A stretch of 64,000 nt of DNA from Fredinandcohnia onubensis (GTDB lineage Bacteria; Bacillota; Bacilli; Bacillales; Bacillaceae_L), in the NCBI RefSeq assembly GCF_002734215.1, contig NZ_NSEB01000003.1, positions 79,523 through 143,522 of the forward strand. Reading direction: 5' to 3'. The notes beneath the pieces were generated by a model, which saw only the letters and a list, made by a program, of their open reading frames with translations, ran no database searches and was not told the DNA's origin. Below are positions 34,591 to 44,209 of this stretch, piece after piece. The translations under genes were made by a program, and so were the position numbers. The number at the start of each line of letters is the position of its first letter. Positions within the stretch are counted from its first letter, which is position 1.

Positions 34591-36600
34591 ATGAAAACAG
34601 CTTTAAATAACAAAGAATTAGATTTGTTAGCAATTAATACGATTCGAACTCTATCAATTGATGGTGTAGAGAAAGCAAATTCTGGACACCCAGGAATGCC
34701 AATGGGTGCAGCTCCAATGGCTTACACTCTTTGGGCAAAAGAAATGAATCATAACCCTGCAAATCCAAACTGGTTCAACCGCGACCGCTTTGTATTATCA
34801 GCTGGACATGGTTCCATGCTTTTATATAGCTTATTACATTTATTCGGTTACGATGTAACAATGGACGATTTAAAAGGTTTCCGTCAATGGGGAAGTAGAA
34901 CTCCAGGACATCCTGAGTTTGGTCATACTCCAGGTGTTGAAGCAACTACAGGTCCACTTGGCCAAGGTGTTGCAATGTCTGTTGGTATGGCAATGGCAGA
35001 AAGACATCTAGCTGAAACTTATAACAAAGACAATTATGAATTAGTAAACCACTTTACATATGCAATTTGTGGTGACGGAGACTTAATGGAAGGTGTTTCC
35101 GCAGAAGCGGCTTCACTAGCAGGTCACTTAAAATTAGGTCGTCTTATCGTGATGTACGATTCAAACGATATTTCATTAGATGGTGATTTAAACCTTTCTT
35201 TCTCTGAAAGTGTTGAAGATCGCTTTAAAGCATACGGCTGGCAAGTTATCCGCGTTGAAAATGGTAATGATACAGAAGAAATTCAAAAAGCATTACAAGA
35301 AGCAAAAGCGGATTTAAACCGTCCAACATTAATTGAAGTTAAAACAACAATCGGTTTTGGTTCTCCAAACAAAGGTGGAAAATCTGCTTCTCACGGTGCT
35401 CCACTTGGTAAAGATGAAGTGACTTTAACAAAAGAATCATACGGCTGGACTTATGAAGAACCATTCTTCGTACCAGAAGAAGTTAAAGAACACTACAGCC
35501 AATTCGTTGAAGCTGGCAAGCAAAAAGAAAGTGTTTGGAATGAATTATTTGCAGAATATAAAAAAGCATACCCTGAATTAGCAACTCAATTTGAAATGGC
35601 ATTAAATGGCGAGCTACCTGAAAACTGGGAGGCTTCACTTCCAAGCTTTGATGCTGGTTCTTCAGTTGCAACTCGTGATGCTTCAGGTAAAGCATTAAAT
35701 GCTGCTGCTACTGCAATCCCACAATTAATCGGTGGTTCAGCAGACTTAGCAGGATCAAACAAAACACTTATCACTTCTGAAAAGAACTATGCAATCGACA
35801 GCTTTGCTGCTCGTAATATCTGGTTCGGTGTTAGAGAATTTGCAATGGGTGCTGCTATCAACGGTATGGCACTTCACGGTGGTGTAAAAGTTTTCGGAGC
35901 AACTTTCTTCGTATTCTCTGACTACCTACGTCCAGCAATTCGTCTAGCAGCTTTAATGAAGCTACCTGTAACATATGTATTTACACATGATTCAATTGCA
36001 GTTGGTGAAGACGGCCCAACTCATGAGCCTGTTGAGCAATTAGCTGCTTTACGTGCAATGCCAGGTCTTTCTATTCTACGTCCAGCTGACGCAAAAGAAA
36101 CTGCTGCAGCATGGCGCTTAGCAATTGAAAGTACTGACACGCCAACAGCACTTGTATTAACTCGTCAAGGTTTACCTACATTAGAGCTTGATCAAGAAGC
36201 TGTTTATGAAGGTGTTAAAAAAGGTGCTTACGTTGTTTCTGAAGCAAAAGGAGAAGTTGCGGGTCTATTACTTGCAACAGGTTCTGAAGTTTCATTAGCA
36301 ATTGAAGCTCAAAAAGAGCTTGAAAAAGAAGGCATTTTCGTATCAGTAGTAAGTATGCCAAGCTGGGATCGCTTCGAAAAGCAATCTGCTGAATACAAAG
36401 AAACCGTTCTTCCAAAAGCTGTTAAGGCTCGTCTTGGAATCGAAATGGCTTCTCCACTAGGGTGGAAAGAATTCGTTGGCGACGAAGGTAAAGTTCTTGC
36501 AGTTAACACATTTGGAGCATCTGCACCAGCGGGTAAACTTCTACAAGAATACGGCTTTACAGTTGAGAATGTTGTAAAGAACTTTAAAGAAGTACTGTAA
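34591..36600 (+). CDS. tkt: Transketolase
   Basis: This encodes 669 residues with ribosome site TTAGGAG. It transfers two-carbon ketol units in the pentose phosphate pathway using thiamine diphosphate and Mg. The sequence shows [17 protein letters not shown], the cofactor motif [19 protein letters not shown] with the closing NDISLDG, the pyrimidine-domain Glu in [11 protein letters not shown], and [17 protein letters not shown]. Length is normal. Codon use (GCT, CGT, AAA, TTC-rich and very regular) suggests high expression. It is followed by transaldolase and faces a ROK regulator. Confidence 0.96.
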   Translation: MKTALNNKELDLLAINTIRTLSIDGVEKANSGHPGMPMGAAPMAYTLWAKEMNHNPANPNWFNRDRFVLSAGHGSMLLYSLLHLFGYDVTMDDLKGFRQWGSRTPGHPEFGHTPGVEATTGPLGQGVAMSVGMAMAERHLAETYNKDNYELVNHFTYAICGDGDLMEGVSAEAASLAGHLKLGRLIVMYDSNDISLDGDLNLSFSESVEDRFKAYGWQVIRVENGNDTEEIQKALQEAKADLNRPTLIEVKTTIGFGSPNKGGKSASHGAPLGKDEVTLTKESYGWTYEEPFFVPEEVKEHYSQFVEAGKQKESVWNELFAEYKKAYPELATQFEMALNGELPENWEASLPSFDAGSSVATRDASGKALNAAATAIPQLIGGSADLAGSNKTLITSEKNYAIDSFAARNIWFGVREFAMGAAINGMALHGGVKVFGATFFVFSDYLRPAIRLAALMKLPVTYVFTHDSIAVGEDGPTHEPVEQLAALRAMPGLSILRPADAKETAAAWRLAIESTDTPTALVLTRQGLPTLELDQEAVYEGVKKGAYVVSEAKGEVAGLLLATGSEVSLAIEAQKELEKEGIFVSVVSMPSWDRFEKQSAEYKETVLPKAVKARLGIEMASPLGWKEFVGDEGKVLAVNTFGASAPAGKLLQEYGFTVENVVKNFKEVL

Positions 36601-36613
36601 TTTTTTACTAACT

Positions 36614-36649
36614 CATTTGACCCACCAATAAGTATAGGTGAGTCAAATG
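36614..36649 (+). other. Intercistronic stem-loop between transketolase and transaldolase
   Basis: CATTTGAC-CCACC/GGTG-GTCAAATG stem with no T tract. It could stabilise or process the mRNA. Confidence 0.5.
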
Positions 36650-36691
36650 TTTCTAACAATATGGAAGATAAGATACTGGAGGGAAAAAGAA

Positions 36692-37357
36692 ATGAAATTT
36701 TTTATCGATACAGCTAACTTAGATGACATTAAAAAAGCGTATAAAATGGGTGTACTATCTGGTGTAACAACAAACCCATCACTTGTTGTAAAAGAAGGCG
36801 TTAAATTTGAAGACCGCATTGCTGAAATCCTTCAAACTGTGCCAGAAGTAGAAAGTGTATCTGCTGAAGTATCTCCAGATGCGGAAACTGCTGAACAAAT
36901 GATCGCGGAAGCTGAAGAGCTTCTCAAAATCAACGGTGGCGACAAAAACATCACTATCAAAGTTCCAATGACAGTAGCTGGATTAGAAGCAACTCGTTAC
37001 CTATCTAAAAAAGGCGTTAAAACTAACGTTACTTTAATTTTCACGATGAACCAAGCTCTATTAGCAGCTCGTGCTGGTGCAACTTATGTATCACCATTCT
37101 TAGGTCGTCTAGACGATATCTCTGAAGATGGCGTACAGCTTGTAGCAAAAATCGCTGAGCTATTCCGTGTTCACAACTTAGACTCTCAAATCATCGCTGC
37201 ATCTGTAAGACACCCAGACCACGTTACTCGTGTAGCTCTAGCTGGTGCGCATATTGCAACAATTCCATACTCTGTAATTGAGCAACTTACTAAGCACCCA
37301 CTTACAGACCAAGGACTTGAAAAATTTGCAGCTGACTGGGTTAAAGCAGTAAAATAA
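36692..37357 (+). CDS. tal: Transaldolase (TalC/MipB type)
   Basis: This encodes 221 residues from ATG 36692 (GGAGGG upstream; the longer frame from 36638 is the intercistronic hairpin). The short class is recognised by [27 protein letters not shown], and the Schiff-base Lys in NITIKVPMT. It transfers dihydroxyacetone units between sugar phosphates (sedoheptulose-7-P and glyceraldehyde-3-P) and complements transketolase. The alternative activity of this small subfamily is fructose-6-phosphate aldolase; context favours transaldolase. Confidence 0.93.
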   Translation: MKFFIDTANLDDIKKAYKMGVLSGVTTNPSLVVKEGVKFEDRIAEILQTVPEVESVSAEVSPDAETAEQMIAEAEELLKINGGDKNITIKVPMTVAGLEATRYLSKKGVKTNVTLIFTMNQALLAARAGATYVSPFLGRLDDISEDGVQLVAKIAELFRVHNLDSQIIAASVRHPDHVTRVALAGAHIATIPYSVIEQLTKHPLTDQGLEKFAADWVKAVK

Positions 37358-37380
37358 TTGAGATTTAGTTTTTATATGGG

Positions 37381-37427
37381 AAACCCCGATTCGCAAGTGT
37401 TGTTGGTGCGGATTGGGGTTTTTTGTT
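37381..37427 (+). terminator. Terminator of the tkt-tal operon
   Basis: AACCCCGATTCGCA/TGCGGATTGGGGTT stem followed by TTTTTTG. Confidence 0.88.
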
Positions 37428-37506
37428 TTGGGGAAAATAGATATGGATATGGGTCCGAGTTTGTTACCTGGGGTTGGTGAAAGGGAAAAGGGACTAGTAA
37501 TTTGTA

Positions 37507-37945
37507 ATAAATCCCCTTCATCGAATGGATGAAGGGGAAAAGAGCCGATGGAATAGTTGTGAATCCCCTTCATGGAGTGGATGAAGGGGAAAGTGTACAA
37601 GGAATTAGCTCCGAATCCTCTTCATCGAGCTGATGAAGAGGAAAAGAGCCGATGGAATAGTTGTAAATCCCCTTCATGGAGTGGATGAAGAGGAAAGTGT
37701 TCAGGGAATCAGCACTGAATCCCCTTCATTGAATAGATGAAGGGGAAAAGCGTCGAAGAAATAGTGCTGAATCCTCTTCATCAAGTGAATGAAGAGGAAA
37801 AGAGCCGATGAAATATTTGCGAATCCTCTTCATCGAGCTGATGAAGAGGAAAAGCGTCGAAGAAATAGTACTGAATCCTCTTCATCGAATGGATGAAGAG
37901 GGAAAGTGTAGAGGAATTAGTATGAAATCCTCTTCTTAAAGTATC
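37507..37945. repeat. 52-bp tandem hairpin array 2 (9 units)
   Basis: Hairpins of the type AATCCCCTTCATCGAATGG/ATGAAGGGGAAAA start at 37511, 37563, 37615, 37667, 37719, 37771, 37823, 37875 and 37927, exactly 52 bases apart. Arms vary in step (CCCCTTCAT with ATGAAGGGG, CCTCTTCAT with ATGAAGAGG), which preserves pairing. The linkers fall into recurring types: AGCCGATGGAATAGTTGT, GCGTCGAAGAAATAGTGCTG and GTGT(A/T)-AAGGAATTAG. The whole gap 37358-37986 is terminator plus array. Confidence 0.92.
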
Positions 37946-37986
37946 CCCAGTTAACAAAACGCAAAACGATCCAACACCGTTTTAAT

Positions 37987-38892
37987 TCAAACAAAATATG
38001 ACCATTGGCGAACCCCAACCATAGTAAAATTCTTTGATAGAATGTAGCGTATTCTCTCTTTTGACTGTACAATCTTACACCACTCATAAATAGCATTGGT
38101 AGTAATCTTTTGGTCTGGAAATAGTATCATAAATTCGTTAGCACTTCGTATTACAGCGTCAGCGACCAACTCTTTATGTCCACACTCTTCACATCTACAT
38201 AACCTACCTTCAACCACTACAGAAAATGAATCACATTTCCCACAAGTAATCCCTTTGCGAAGATGCTCGTAATGGTAATTTGGAATTTTAGTAAATGGGG
38301 ATTTGGCGATATGCAATGACATTAATAAATCCGCTATTTTTTTCTGTTTTTCGTTTATTTTTACAGGGGTTGCGTCCAATGTCTTCATGTAGTTATTGAT
38401 TTGAGTTGGTAATATCGCCGGTAAATTTAGGGGTGCTTGGTAAAGAGTGAATGAGGGATTGATAAAAACAACAGAAGCATCAATTGGGAGGTGACATCCA
38501 TGGTTGCGAAGCAATTGGTTTAACAGAGTTTCGCTTCTACTTAATTGTAGTAGGGGGTTGCTCACTTCGTGTTTGGGTTTCTTGAATAATTTATTTGCCT
38601 CATAATAGTAGTCGCCTTCATAATTTTTAATCTCATAAAAGTGAGTTTTCCCATTGATCAGAGTAAGAGTGTCTATTTGGAAGGTTGTGTTATTTACTTC
38701 TAGTAATAATCCATTTAATAGTAAGCATTCGCACTGAAGTTGTTCCGTCAAGGTATCGAATCGTACTTCTCCTTCGTAACCTTTTTTTTGATTAGATAAG
38801 TACTGCATATCCTTGCTAGACAATTCACTTCGCTTGTCTAATAACTCGAGAAGAATCAGTTCATCCGGTTTTGTTCGGTGTTTTAAGATCAT
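37987..38892 (-). CDS. NERD-domain protein with C-terminal zinc ribbon
   Basis: This encodes 301 residues. ATG 38901 is part of the ribosome site AAAGGATG, so ATG 38892 is preferred. Residues 35-150 form a nuclease-related (NERD) domain with the PD-(D/E)xK-like core QIDTLTLINGKTHFYEIKNYEGDYYYE. Residues 210-235 hold a zinc ribbon (CGKCDSF, then CRCEECGH). The last part looks like a helix-turn-helix-like NAIYEWCKIVQ region. NERD proteins are thought to act on nucleic acid, but substrates are unknown. It sits alone between a hairpin array and the nitrate island. Confidence 0.82.
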   Translation of the reverse strand: MILKHRTKPDELILLELLDKRSELSSKDMQYLSNQKKGYEGEVRFDTLTEQLQCECLLLNGLLLEVNNTTFQIDTLTLINGKTHFYEIKNYEGDYYYEANKLFKKPKHEVSNPLLQLSRSETLLNQLLRNHGCHLPIDASVVFINPSFTLYQAPLNLPAILPTQINNYMKTLDATPVKINEKQKKIADLLMSLHIAKSPFTKIPNYHYEHLRKGITCGKCDSFSVVVEGRLCRCEECGHKELVADAVIRSANEFMILFPDQKITTNAIYEWCKIVQSKERIRYILSKNFTMVGVRQWSYFV

Positions 38893-38977
38893 AGCATACA
38901 TCCTTTCTAGTAATTACCTTCATTATATTTGAAAATTTAGTAGATTCAAAGGAGAATCCGAAATGTGGTATAAAAAA

Positions 38978-39002
38978 ATGGCCTGCATCAGAGCAGGCCA
39001 AC
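38978..39002 (-). terminator. Terminator of the two-component operon
   Basis: On the minus strand, GGCCTGC-tctgat-GCAGGCC is followed by ATTTTTTT. Confidence 0.88.
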
Positions 39003-39004
39003 CA

Positions 39005-40111
39005 TTATTTCGGTACCACTAACACTAATGAAGTACCTTTACCAACCTCGGATTCCAAGGTAATGCTACCACTGATCCCTCGAGCACGTTCTTCCATGCT
39101 GAAAAGGCCCACACCGTTTCCTTTTTCATCAACTGTAAAGCCTTGGCCTTTGTCGATGATTTCAACGGTAACGTCCGAATCGCCTTCTTGAATCTTAACA
39201 ACCGCTTCGGCTACATTGGCGTATTTGGCGATATTGGTTAACGCCTCCTGGACAACGCGATAAATGGTTGTTTCCTTATGAATATCGAGGCGTGTCTTTA
39301 ATGTACATTCGAACTCCACATTAATTCCGTAATGCTGGGAGTAGTGTTCAATATATTTTCGAAGGGCTGGAACGACACCGAGATCGTCCAACACAGAAGG
39401 GCGAAGTTCCCAGGCAAGACTGCGGATGTCCTCCATCATAAAGGAAACATCCTGCCGCAAACGGCCAAGGCGCTCATCCGGCTTTTCGCTAAGTAATTGA
39501 TCGAGTTGAATCAATAATGAGAACATACTTTGACCAATGCCATCGTGAAGTTCGCGTGAAAAACGTTTGCGTTCTTCTTCTTGGATACTGATGACGCGGG
39601 TCATCATGCTTTTTAGCTCTTCCTGTGTTTCTTTTAAGGCGGTAACCTCATGTCGTACGGCTAAATACTGATTGGGGCGTCCATTTTCAGATAAAATGGG
39701 AACAATCGTCGTATCGACCCAATAAAATGATCCGTCCTTCGCTTTATTCTTAATTTCACCTTTCCATACATGGCCAGACCCAATCGTACGCCACATTTCC
39801 TTCCAGAATTCCTTGTCATGATGGCCAGAATTAATGATTCGGTGGTCCTGCCCCATTAACTCTTCCCTCGAAAATTTTGAGATTTCGCAGAATTTATTAT
39901 TGATATATTGAATTTTTCCTTGTCGATCTGTAATGGCAACAATTGAGGATTCATCTAGTGCGAAGGTTAAATCAGCAAGATGACGTAATGATTTCTCAAC
40001 ATCTTCGCGAAAAGCAGGGTCCTCAATGTGATTATCTAGATCGGCCAAAAGCTTCAAAACATTTGGGCCGCCAATTTCAGATTGGTGTTTGAGTCGGTCA
40101 ATTTTATTCAA
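39005..40111 (-). CDS. PAS-domain sensor histidine kinase, NreB-like
   Basis: This encodes 368 residues from TTG 40111, which overlaps the end of the regulator gene. Residues 45-165 are a PAS domain (AITDRQGKIQYINNKFCEIS, then GSFYWVDTTIVPIL). Residues 180-250 hold the HisKA_3 phospho-acceptor (EEERKRFSRELHDGIGQS). An HATPase follows with EALTNIAKYANV and GNGVGLFSMEERA. No membrane helix is present, so it senses inside the cell, as NreB does for oxygen. The four Cys of staphylococcal NreB that bind 4Fe-4S are absent; only one Cys is in the PAS. Another cofactor must be used if it senses oxygen. Confidence 0.85.
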   Translation of the reverse strand: MNKIDRLKHQSEIGGPNVLKLLADLDNHIEDPAFREDVEKSLRHLADLTFALDESSIVAITDRQGKIQYINNKFCEISKFSREELMGQDHRIINSGHHDKEFWKEMWRTIGSGHVWKGEIKNKAKDGSFYWVDTTIVPILSENGRPNQYLAVRHEVTALKETQEELKSMMTRVISIQEEERKRFSRELHDGIGQSMFSLLIQLDQLLSEKPDERLGRLRQDVSFMMEDIRSLAWELRPSVLDDLGVVPALRKYIEHYSQHYGINVEFECTLKTRLDIHKETTIYRVVQEALTNIAKYANVAEAVVKIQEGDSDVTVEIIDKGQGFTVDEKGNGVGLFSMEERARGISGSITLESEVGKGTSLVLVVPK

Positions 40112-40757
40112 AGTGCAATAATCCTTTCTTCATTGCGTATTTCACAAGCTCTGGTCGAGATTTCAACCCGAGTTTCTCCATTAAGTTGCTTTTATGTGAT
40201 TCAACGGTTTTTACACTAATCACTAAACGCTCGCCGATTTCTTTGTTTGAATAACCCTTAGCAATCCATTCGAGCACTTCTTTTTCCCTTTCTGAAAGCA
40301 ACGCGAATGTGTCCGCATTATCTCCCTTTTTGACGCGGTCCAAATATCCACTCATCAAAACCTTTGTTGCAGAGGGTGTTAAATAGGCATTCCCTGTTGA
40401 AACTGATTCTATTGCTCCCAGCAAATCCTCGTGTGGAGCATTTTTTAAAATATAGCCTGAGGCTCCAGATTGGATCGCCCTAAATAAGTATTCCTCATCA
40501 TCGTGCATGGTTAAAATGAGGATTGCGATGTCTGGCATGAGTTCGTGAAGCTCCTGTGTTGCTGTTAATCCATCTTTTCCATGAGGCATGCTTAAATCCA
40601 TTAGCACGACATCCGGGTTTAATTCCTTTGCTTTTTTTATCGCTTCGTCACCCTCAGAGGCTTCCCCAATTACTTCTATATTATTTTTCCCGTTCAATAG
40701 CATCATCAGTCCCGAACGGACAACTGCATGGTCGTCCACAATCAGTAATTTAACCAC
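40104..40757 (-). CDS. LuxR-type response regulator, NreC/NarL-like
   Basis: This encodes 217 residues from GTG 40757, six bases after AGGGGGAGG. The receiver has acidic DD (LLIVDDHAVVRSG), the phospho-Asp in VVLMDLSMPHGKDG, and the Thr and Lys (LTMHDDEE, GYILKNAP). The LuxR DNA-binding domain is LSEREKEVLEWIAKGYSNKEIGERLVIS. It is the first gene of an operon with the kinase, and divergent from the reductase operon. It would bind AGGG-N4-CCCT boxes if it acts like NreC. Confidence 0.88.
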   Translation of the reverse strand: MVKLLIVDDHAVVRSGLMMLLNGKNNIEVIGEASEGDEAIKKAKELNPDVVLMDLSMPHGKDGLTATQELHELMPDIAILILTMHDDEEYLFRAIQSGASGYILKNAPHEDLLGAIESVSTGNAYLTPSATKVLMSGYLDRVKKGDNADTFALLSEREKEVLEWIAKGYSNKEIGERLVISVKTVESHKSNLMEKLGLKSRPELVKYAMKKGLLHFE

Positions 40758-40885
40758 GATATTCCTCCCCCTAAAAACGAACCAGACGTTTTCCATTTAC
40801 AATAGTTCCATTATAGCATGTTCTAGCGCTTTTTTAGAAAATCAATCGTTCAAGGAATTGTTACAAATAAGGGGTTTTTCTTCCA

Positions 40886-40934
40886 AAGATAGGGGGGTTC
40901 CCTGATATGTTTTAAATCACACTTCTTCTACAAT
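40886..40934 (+). promoter_or_regulatory. Promoter of the nitrate-reductase operon with NreC-like box
   Basis: The box TAGGGGGGTTCCCTGA (centre 40897.5, core GGG-GGTT-CCCT) lies 31.5 bases before the -10 TACAAT (40929-40934). There is no good -35 hexamer. This fits a promoter that needs a bound activator at about -44. Confidence 0.65.
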
Positions 40935-40968
40935 AGGTTTATGTTAATTGATTTGAGGAGGAGTTCGT

Positions 40969-42054
40969 ATGCAGGCAAAAGCTGCAGCAATCCAAAAAAG
41001 GCAAACACCAGCTTATAATAACGCGTTTGCATCAAAATTTGCCAAGTCCATGTTTTTATCTGTGCTAGGGCTGGCGGTTTTATCATTTATTGGAACGAGA
41101 ATGTTTACACATGTTGACTTAAATTTATACGGCTATATGGTAGGAACGATTGTTTTCATTGGAGGTTTCTTTTACCGCTTCATTGCTTGGGGAGAAAGAC
41201 CGCCAACGAAGATCATTATTAAAAAAGGTATAAAACTAATATTTCGAAAATCAACCCCAAAAACATCTGTTGAGCATTTAGCTACCTACAATTTCATTTG
41301 GAATAGGGGAATTTACCGATGGACCCAGCATATTTTAATCGGTTGGGGTTGCATCCTTTCTTGTTTTGTTACATTTCCGCTAGTCTTCGGTTGGATGTAT
41401 TTTACGATGGACGAGAATGGCTATTACAACATCATTGCGATGGGGATACAAGTCATGACCGTACCTGCAGATGGTATCATCGCGAATCTTTCTTATAATG
41501 CGTTAAATATTACCGCAGTAATGGTAATTGCAGGGGTTTGTATGGCATTGTACCGCCGAATGAAAAATCTACAGGCAAGAGCTGAACAAAAATTTATGTA
41601 TGACTTGCTGCCACTTTATATGCTGTTATTAGTCAGCATTACCGGTTTACTTTTAACCTTCATGAACATTTTCTTACATGGTGCAGGTCAGCCAGTGATG
41701 TCACTCATCCACCAATGGTCAGTAATTATCACATTGATTTACCTGCCATTCGGAAAGCTTGCTCACATTCCATTCCGCCCTATGAGTGTGTTGGCAAGAA
41801 ACTATCGTGAGCATTATGCAGAAAAAGAAACGAAGAAATGTAAGGTTTGTGGAGAGGGCTTTGTATCGACTGAACAGTCACAAGATGTCATCAATGTACT
41901 TGATGTGAACGATATTCATTTTAAAACAAGAGAAGGCCATCATTTAGCAGAAATGTGTCTTCCTTGTCGCAGAAAATACCGGATTGCACAATTTTCCGGC
42001 TTCCCAACCCACGAGGTTAAAGTCAAGGAGGCAAATCAGAATGCAAAGGGATAA
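40969..42054 (+). CDS. NarI/DsrM-like membrane cytochrome b with Cys-rich tail
   Basis: This encodes 361 residues with ribosome site GAGGAGG. Six hydrophobic helices are visible. Candidate heme ligands are in RWTQHILIGWG, FLHGAGQP, SLIHQWSVIITL and GKLAHIPFRP, a spacing like the gamma subunit of respiratory nitrate reductases (diheme cytochrome b). After residue 290 a cytoplasmic tail holds CKVCGEG and CLPCRRK, a four-Cys metal site not seen in NarI. It is the first gene of the operon, overlapping the next by 14 bases. I infer that it takes electrons from menaquinol. Confidence 0.7.
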   Translation: MQAKAAAIQKRQTPAYNNAFASKFAKSMFLSVLGLAVLSFIGTRMFTHVDLNLYGYMVGTIVFIGGFFYRFIAWGERPPTKIIIKKGIKLIFRKSTPKTSVEHLATYNFIWNRGIYRWTQHILIGWGCILSCFVTFPLVFGWMYFTMDENGYYNIIAMGIQVMTVPADGIIANLSYNALNITAVMVIAGVCMALYRRMKNLQARAEQKFMYDLLPLYMLLLVSITGLLLTFMNIFLHGAGQPVMSLIHQWSVIITLIYLPFGKLAHIPFRPMSVLARNYREHYAEKETKKCKVCGEGFVSTEQSQDVINVLDVNDIHFKTREGHHLAEMCLPCRRKYRIAQFSGFPTHEVKVKEANQNAKG

Positions 42055-44209
42055 GTTTTTTAAAGAAGTTAAAAATGTCATTCATCCGAACGAAAAATTA
42101 ATTAAAACACATTGTAGCTATTGCGGTATGCAATGTGGAATGAATTTACGAGTCAATACAACCACCAACAAAATAGTTGGGGTCGAGCCGCGCTATGATT
42201 GGCCGGTAACCGTCGGAAAAATGTGTCCGAAAGGGGTAACAGCATACCAGCAAACGAACCACAAAGACCGAATCTTAAAACCACTTATTCGTGATGATGC
42301 TTCATTAAAAGGGACAAAAGAAGGATTTCGGGAAGCAAGCTGGGATGAAGCATATGATTTAATCGTAAAAAACTTCAAGAAGCTGCAAGCAGAACACGGC
42401 AAGGATTCATTATCCGTCTTCAGCGGAGTTTCAATGACAAATGAAAAATGCTATTTAACAGGAAAATTTGCTCGGGTCGCACTAGGTACTCGTTACATTG
42501 ATTACAATGGACGTTTCTGTATGTCTAGTGCTGCCGGTGGATTCCTTCGCTCCTTTGGGGTTGACCGTGGTTCGACAATACCATGGACGGATATCCATGA
42601 AACAGATTGTTTGTTTATCGCAGGAAGTAACACAGCAGAGTGCCATCCGACTTCCATGTTCCGTGTTTGGAATGTACAGGAGCGAGGAGGCTACATTATT
42701 GTCGTTGACCCACGCGAAACACCGCTAGCAAGAAGAGCAGATGTACACCTTGATTTAAAACCAGGTACAGATTTAGCCCTAGCAAACGGGATTTTACATT
42801 TACTTATTGAAAATGGATATACAGACGAAGAATTTATTGCCAATCACACGAATGGCTTTGAAGAGACAAAGGAACTTGTGAAGGAATTCACACCTGAATA
42901 CACAAGCGAATTAACAGGAATTGCACCAGAAAAGATTATCCGCGCTGCTGAGATTTATGGTAAAGCACCAAACGCGGTTGTAATGTTTGCACGCGGCATT
43001 GAGCAACAACATAAAGGCGTTGATAATGTATCTGGATATACAAATATGGCCCTTATTACAGGAAAAATTGGCTGTCCAAAATCAGGCGTAGCCACTTTTA
43101 CAGGTCAAGGAAATGGGCAAGGTGGCCGAGAACATGGTCAAAAATCAGACCTGTTACCAGGCTATCGCAAACTGACGAATCCGGAGCATGTTAAAGAAGT
43201 TTGCAGTGTTTGGGGAATTACTCCTGAAGAAATGCCAAAACCAGGTGTTTCTGCATATGAAATGTTTGAATTAATGGATCAAAAAACAATTCGTGGACTC
43301 TATCTCCTTTGCTCAAACCCAGCAGTATCTGCACCAAACTTAAACTTCGTAAGAGAGGCACTTAAATCACTAGACTTCATGGTGTGTGCAGATTTTTACC
43401 TATCAGAGTCAGCTGAGTTTGCAGATGTCGTTCTTCCGTCTGTGACATGGTCAGAAGATGAAGGAACAGTTACGAATATTGAGGGGCGTATTATTAAAAT
43501 CAATAAAGCACAAGAACCAATTGGTGAATCCAAGCCTGACTGGCAAATGCAGGTTGAACTTGCAGAGCGTCTAGGTAGAGGGGAATATTTTTCACACTTA
43601 AAAACAGCAAGAGACGTTGCTGACGAGTTCCGACTTGCAAGTAAAGGTGGCTATGCCGATTACTACGGGGCGACATGGGATAAAATCGAAAAGCAAGATG
43701 GCGTATTTTGGCCGTGCCGTGATGAGGAAGACAAGGGAACACCACATATGTTCCTTGATAAGAAATTCTATCATCCAGATGGAAAAGCGAAAATTTGTGC
43801 ATTGTCATATCGTCCACCTGCAGAAGAACCGGATAAAACATATCCACTTCGCTTAACAACAGGACGTGTCGTGTACCACTACTTATCTGGAAACCAAACA
43901 AGACGTATTTCGTTTCTACATGATATGTGTCCGGAACCATATGTCGAGGTTCATCCAGAATTGGCGGCAGAATATGAAATTCAGCATGAAGAACGTGTTC
44001 GCCTTTTTACAAGAAGGGGCGAAAGTATTTATAAAGTGAAAATCACGGAAGCTATTCGAAAAGATACGGTATTTGTTCCTTATCATTTCGGTCATGAGGA
44101 ATCTATTAATCTACTGACAATTGCAGCACTTGATCCAATTTCAAGAATGCCAGAGTTCAAGGCATGTGCTGCCCAGATTGAAAAATTAGTTGCAAAGAAG
44201 GTGCAGTAA
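42041..44209 (+). CDS. Molybdopterin nitrate reductase catalytic subunit (NasC/NarB/NapA type)
   Basis: This encodes 722 residues from ATG 42041 (AAGGAGG upstream). It starts with a 4Fe-4S site (CSYCGMQCGMN, then GKMCPKG). The Mo ligand is Cys in DYNGRFCMSSAAGG, as in Nap/Nas nitrate reductases (not Ser/SeCys/Asp). Other bisMGD contacts are FIAGSNTAECHP, VDPRETPLARRADVHLDLKPGTD and GNGQGGREHGQKSD. There is no Tat or Sec signal, so it acts in the cytoplasm. It lacks the C-terminal 2Fe-2S extension of NasC. With a cytochrome b and ferredoxin in the same operon it is probably respiratory. Formate dehydrogenase is less likely because of the Cys ligand and the NarK neighbour. Confidence 0.85.
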   Translation: MQRDKFFKEVKNVIHPNEKLIKTHCSYCGMQCGMNLRVNTTTNKIVGVEPRYDWPVTVGKMCPKGVTAYQQTNHKDRILKPLIRDDASLKGTKEGFREASWDEAYDLIVKNFKKLQAEHGKDSLSVFSGVSMTNEKCYLTGKFARVALGTRYIDYNGRFCMSSAAGGFLRSFGVDRGSTIPWTDIHETDCLFIAGSNTAECHPTSMFRVWNVQERGGYIIVVDPRETPLARRADVHLDLKPGTDLALANGILHLLIENGYTDEEFIANHTNGFEETKELVKEFTPEYTSELTGIAPEKIIRAAEIYGKAPNAVVMFARGIEQQHKGVDNVSGYTNMALITGKIGCPKSGVATFTGQGNGQGGREHGQKSDLLPGYRKLTNPEHVKEVCSVWGITPEEMPKPGVSAYEMFELMDQKTIRGLYLLCSNPAVSAPNLNFVREALKSLDFMVCADFYLSESAEFADVVLPSVTWSEDEGTVTNIEGRIIKINKAQEPIGESKPDWQMQVELAERLGRGEYFSHLKTARDVADEFRLASKGGYADYYGATWDKIEKQDGVFWPCRDEEDKGTPHMFLDKKFYHPDGKAKICALSYRPPAEEPDKTYPLRLTTGRVVYHYLSGNQTRRISFLHDMCPEPYVEVHPELAAEYEIQHEERVRLFTRRGESIYKVKITEAIRKDTVFVPYHFGHEESINLLTIAALDPISRMPEFKACAAQIEKLVAKKVQ

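Noticed and set aside
37507-37945. CRISPR array: regular 52-base repeats with about 20-base linkers
   Set aside because: The linkers are not unique but recur in a few types, the repeated part is a palindrome of varying arm sequence, and no cas gene is present in the window.
40969-42054. MFS or NrfD-type identity for the first gene of the nitrate operon
   Set aside because: Only about six helices with several membrane His residues placed as in heme-binding NarI-like proteins; MFS proteins have twelve helices and no such His pattern.
42041-44209. Formate dehydrogenase as identity of the molybdopterin enzyme
   Set aside because: The residue at the Mo-ligand position is Cys in a Nap/Nas-like context (RFCMSS), and the neighbours are a NarK-type transporter and an NreA-like GAF protein.
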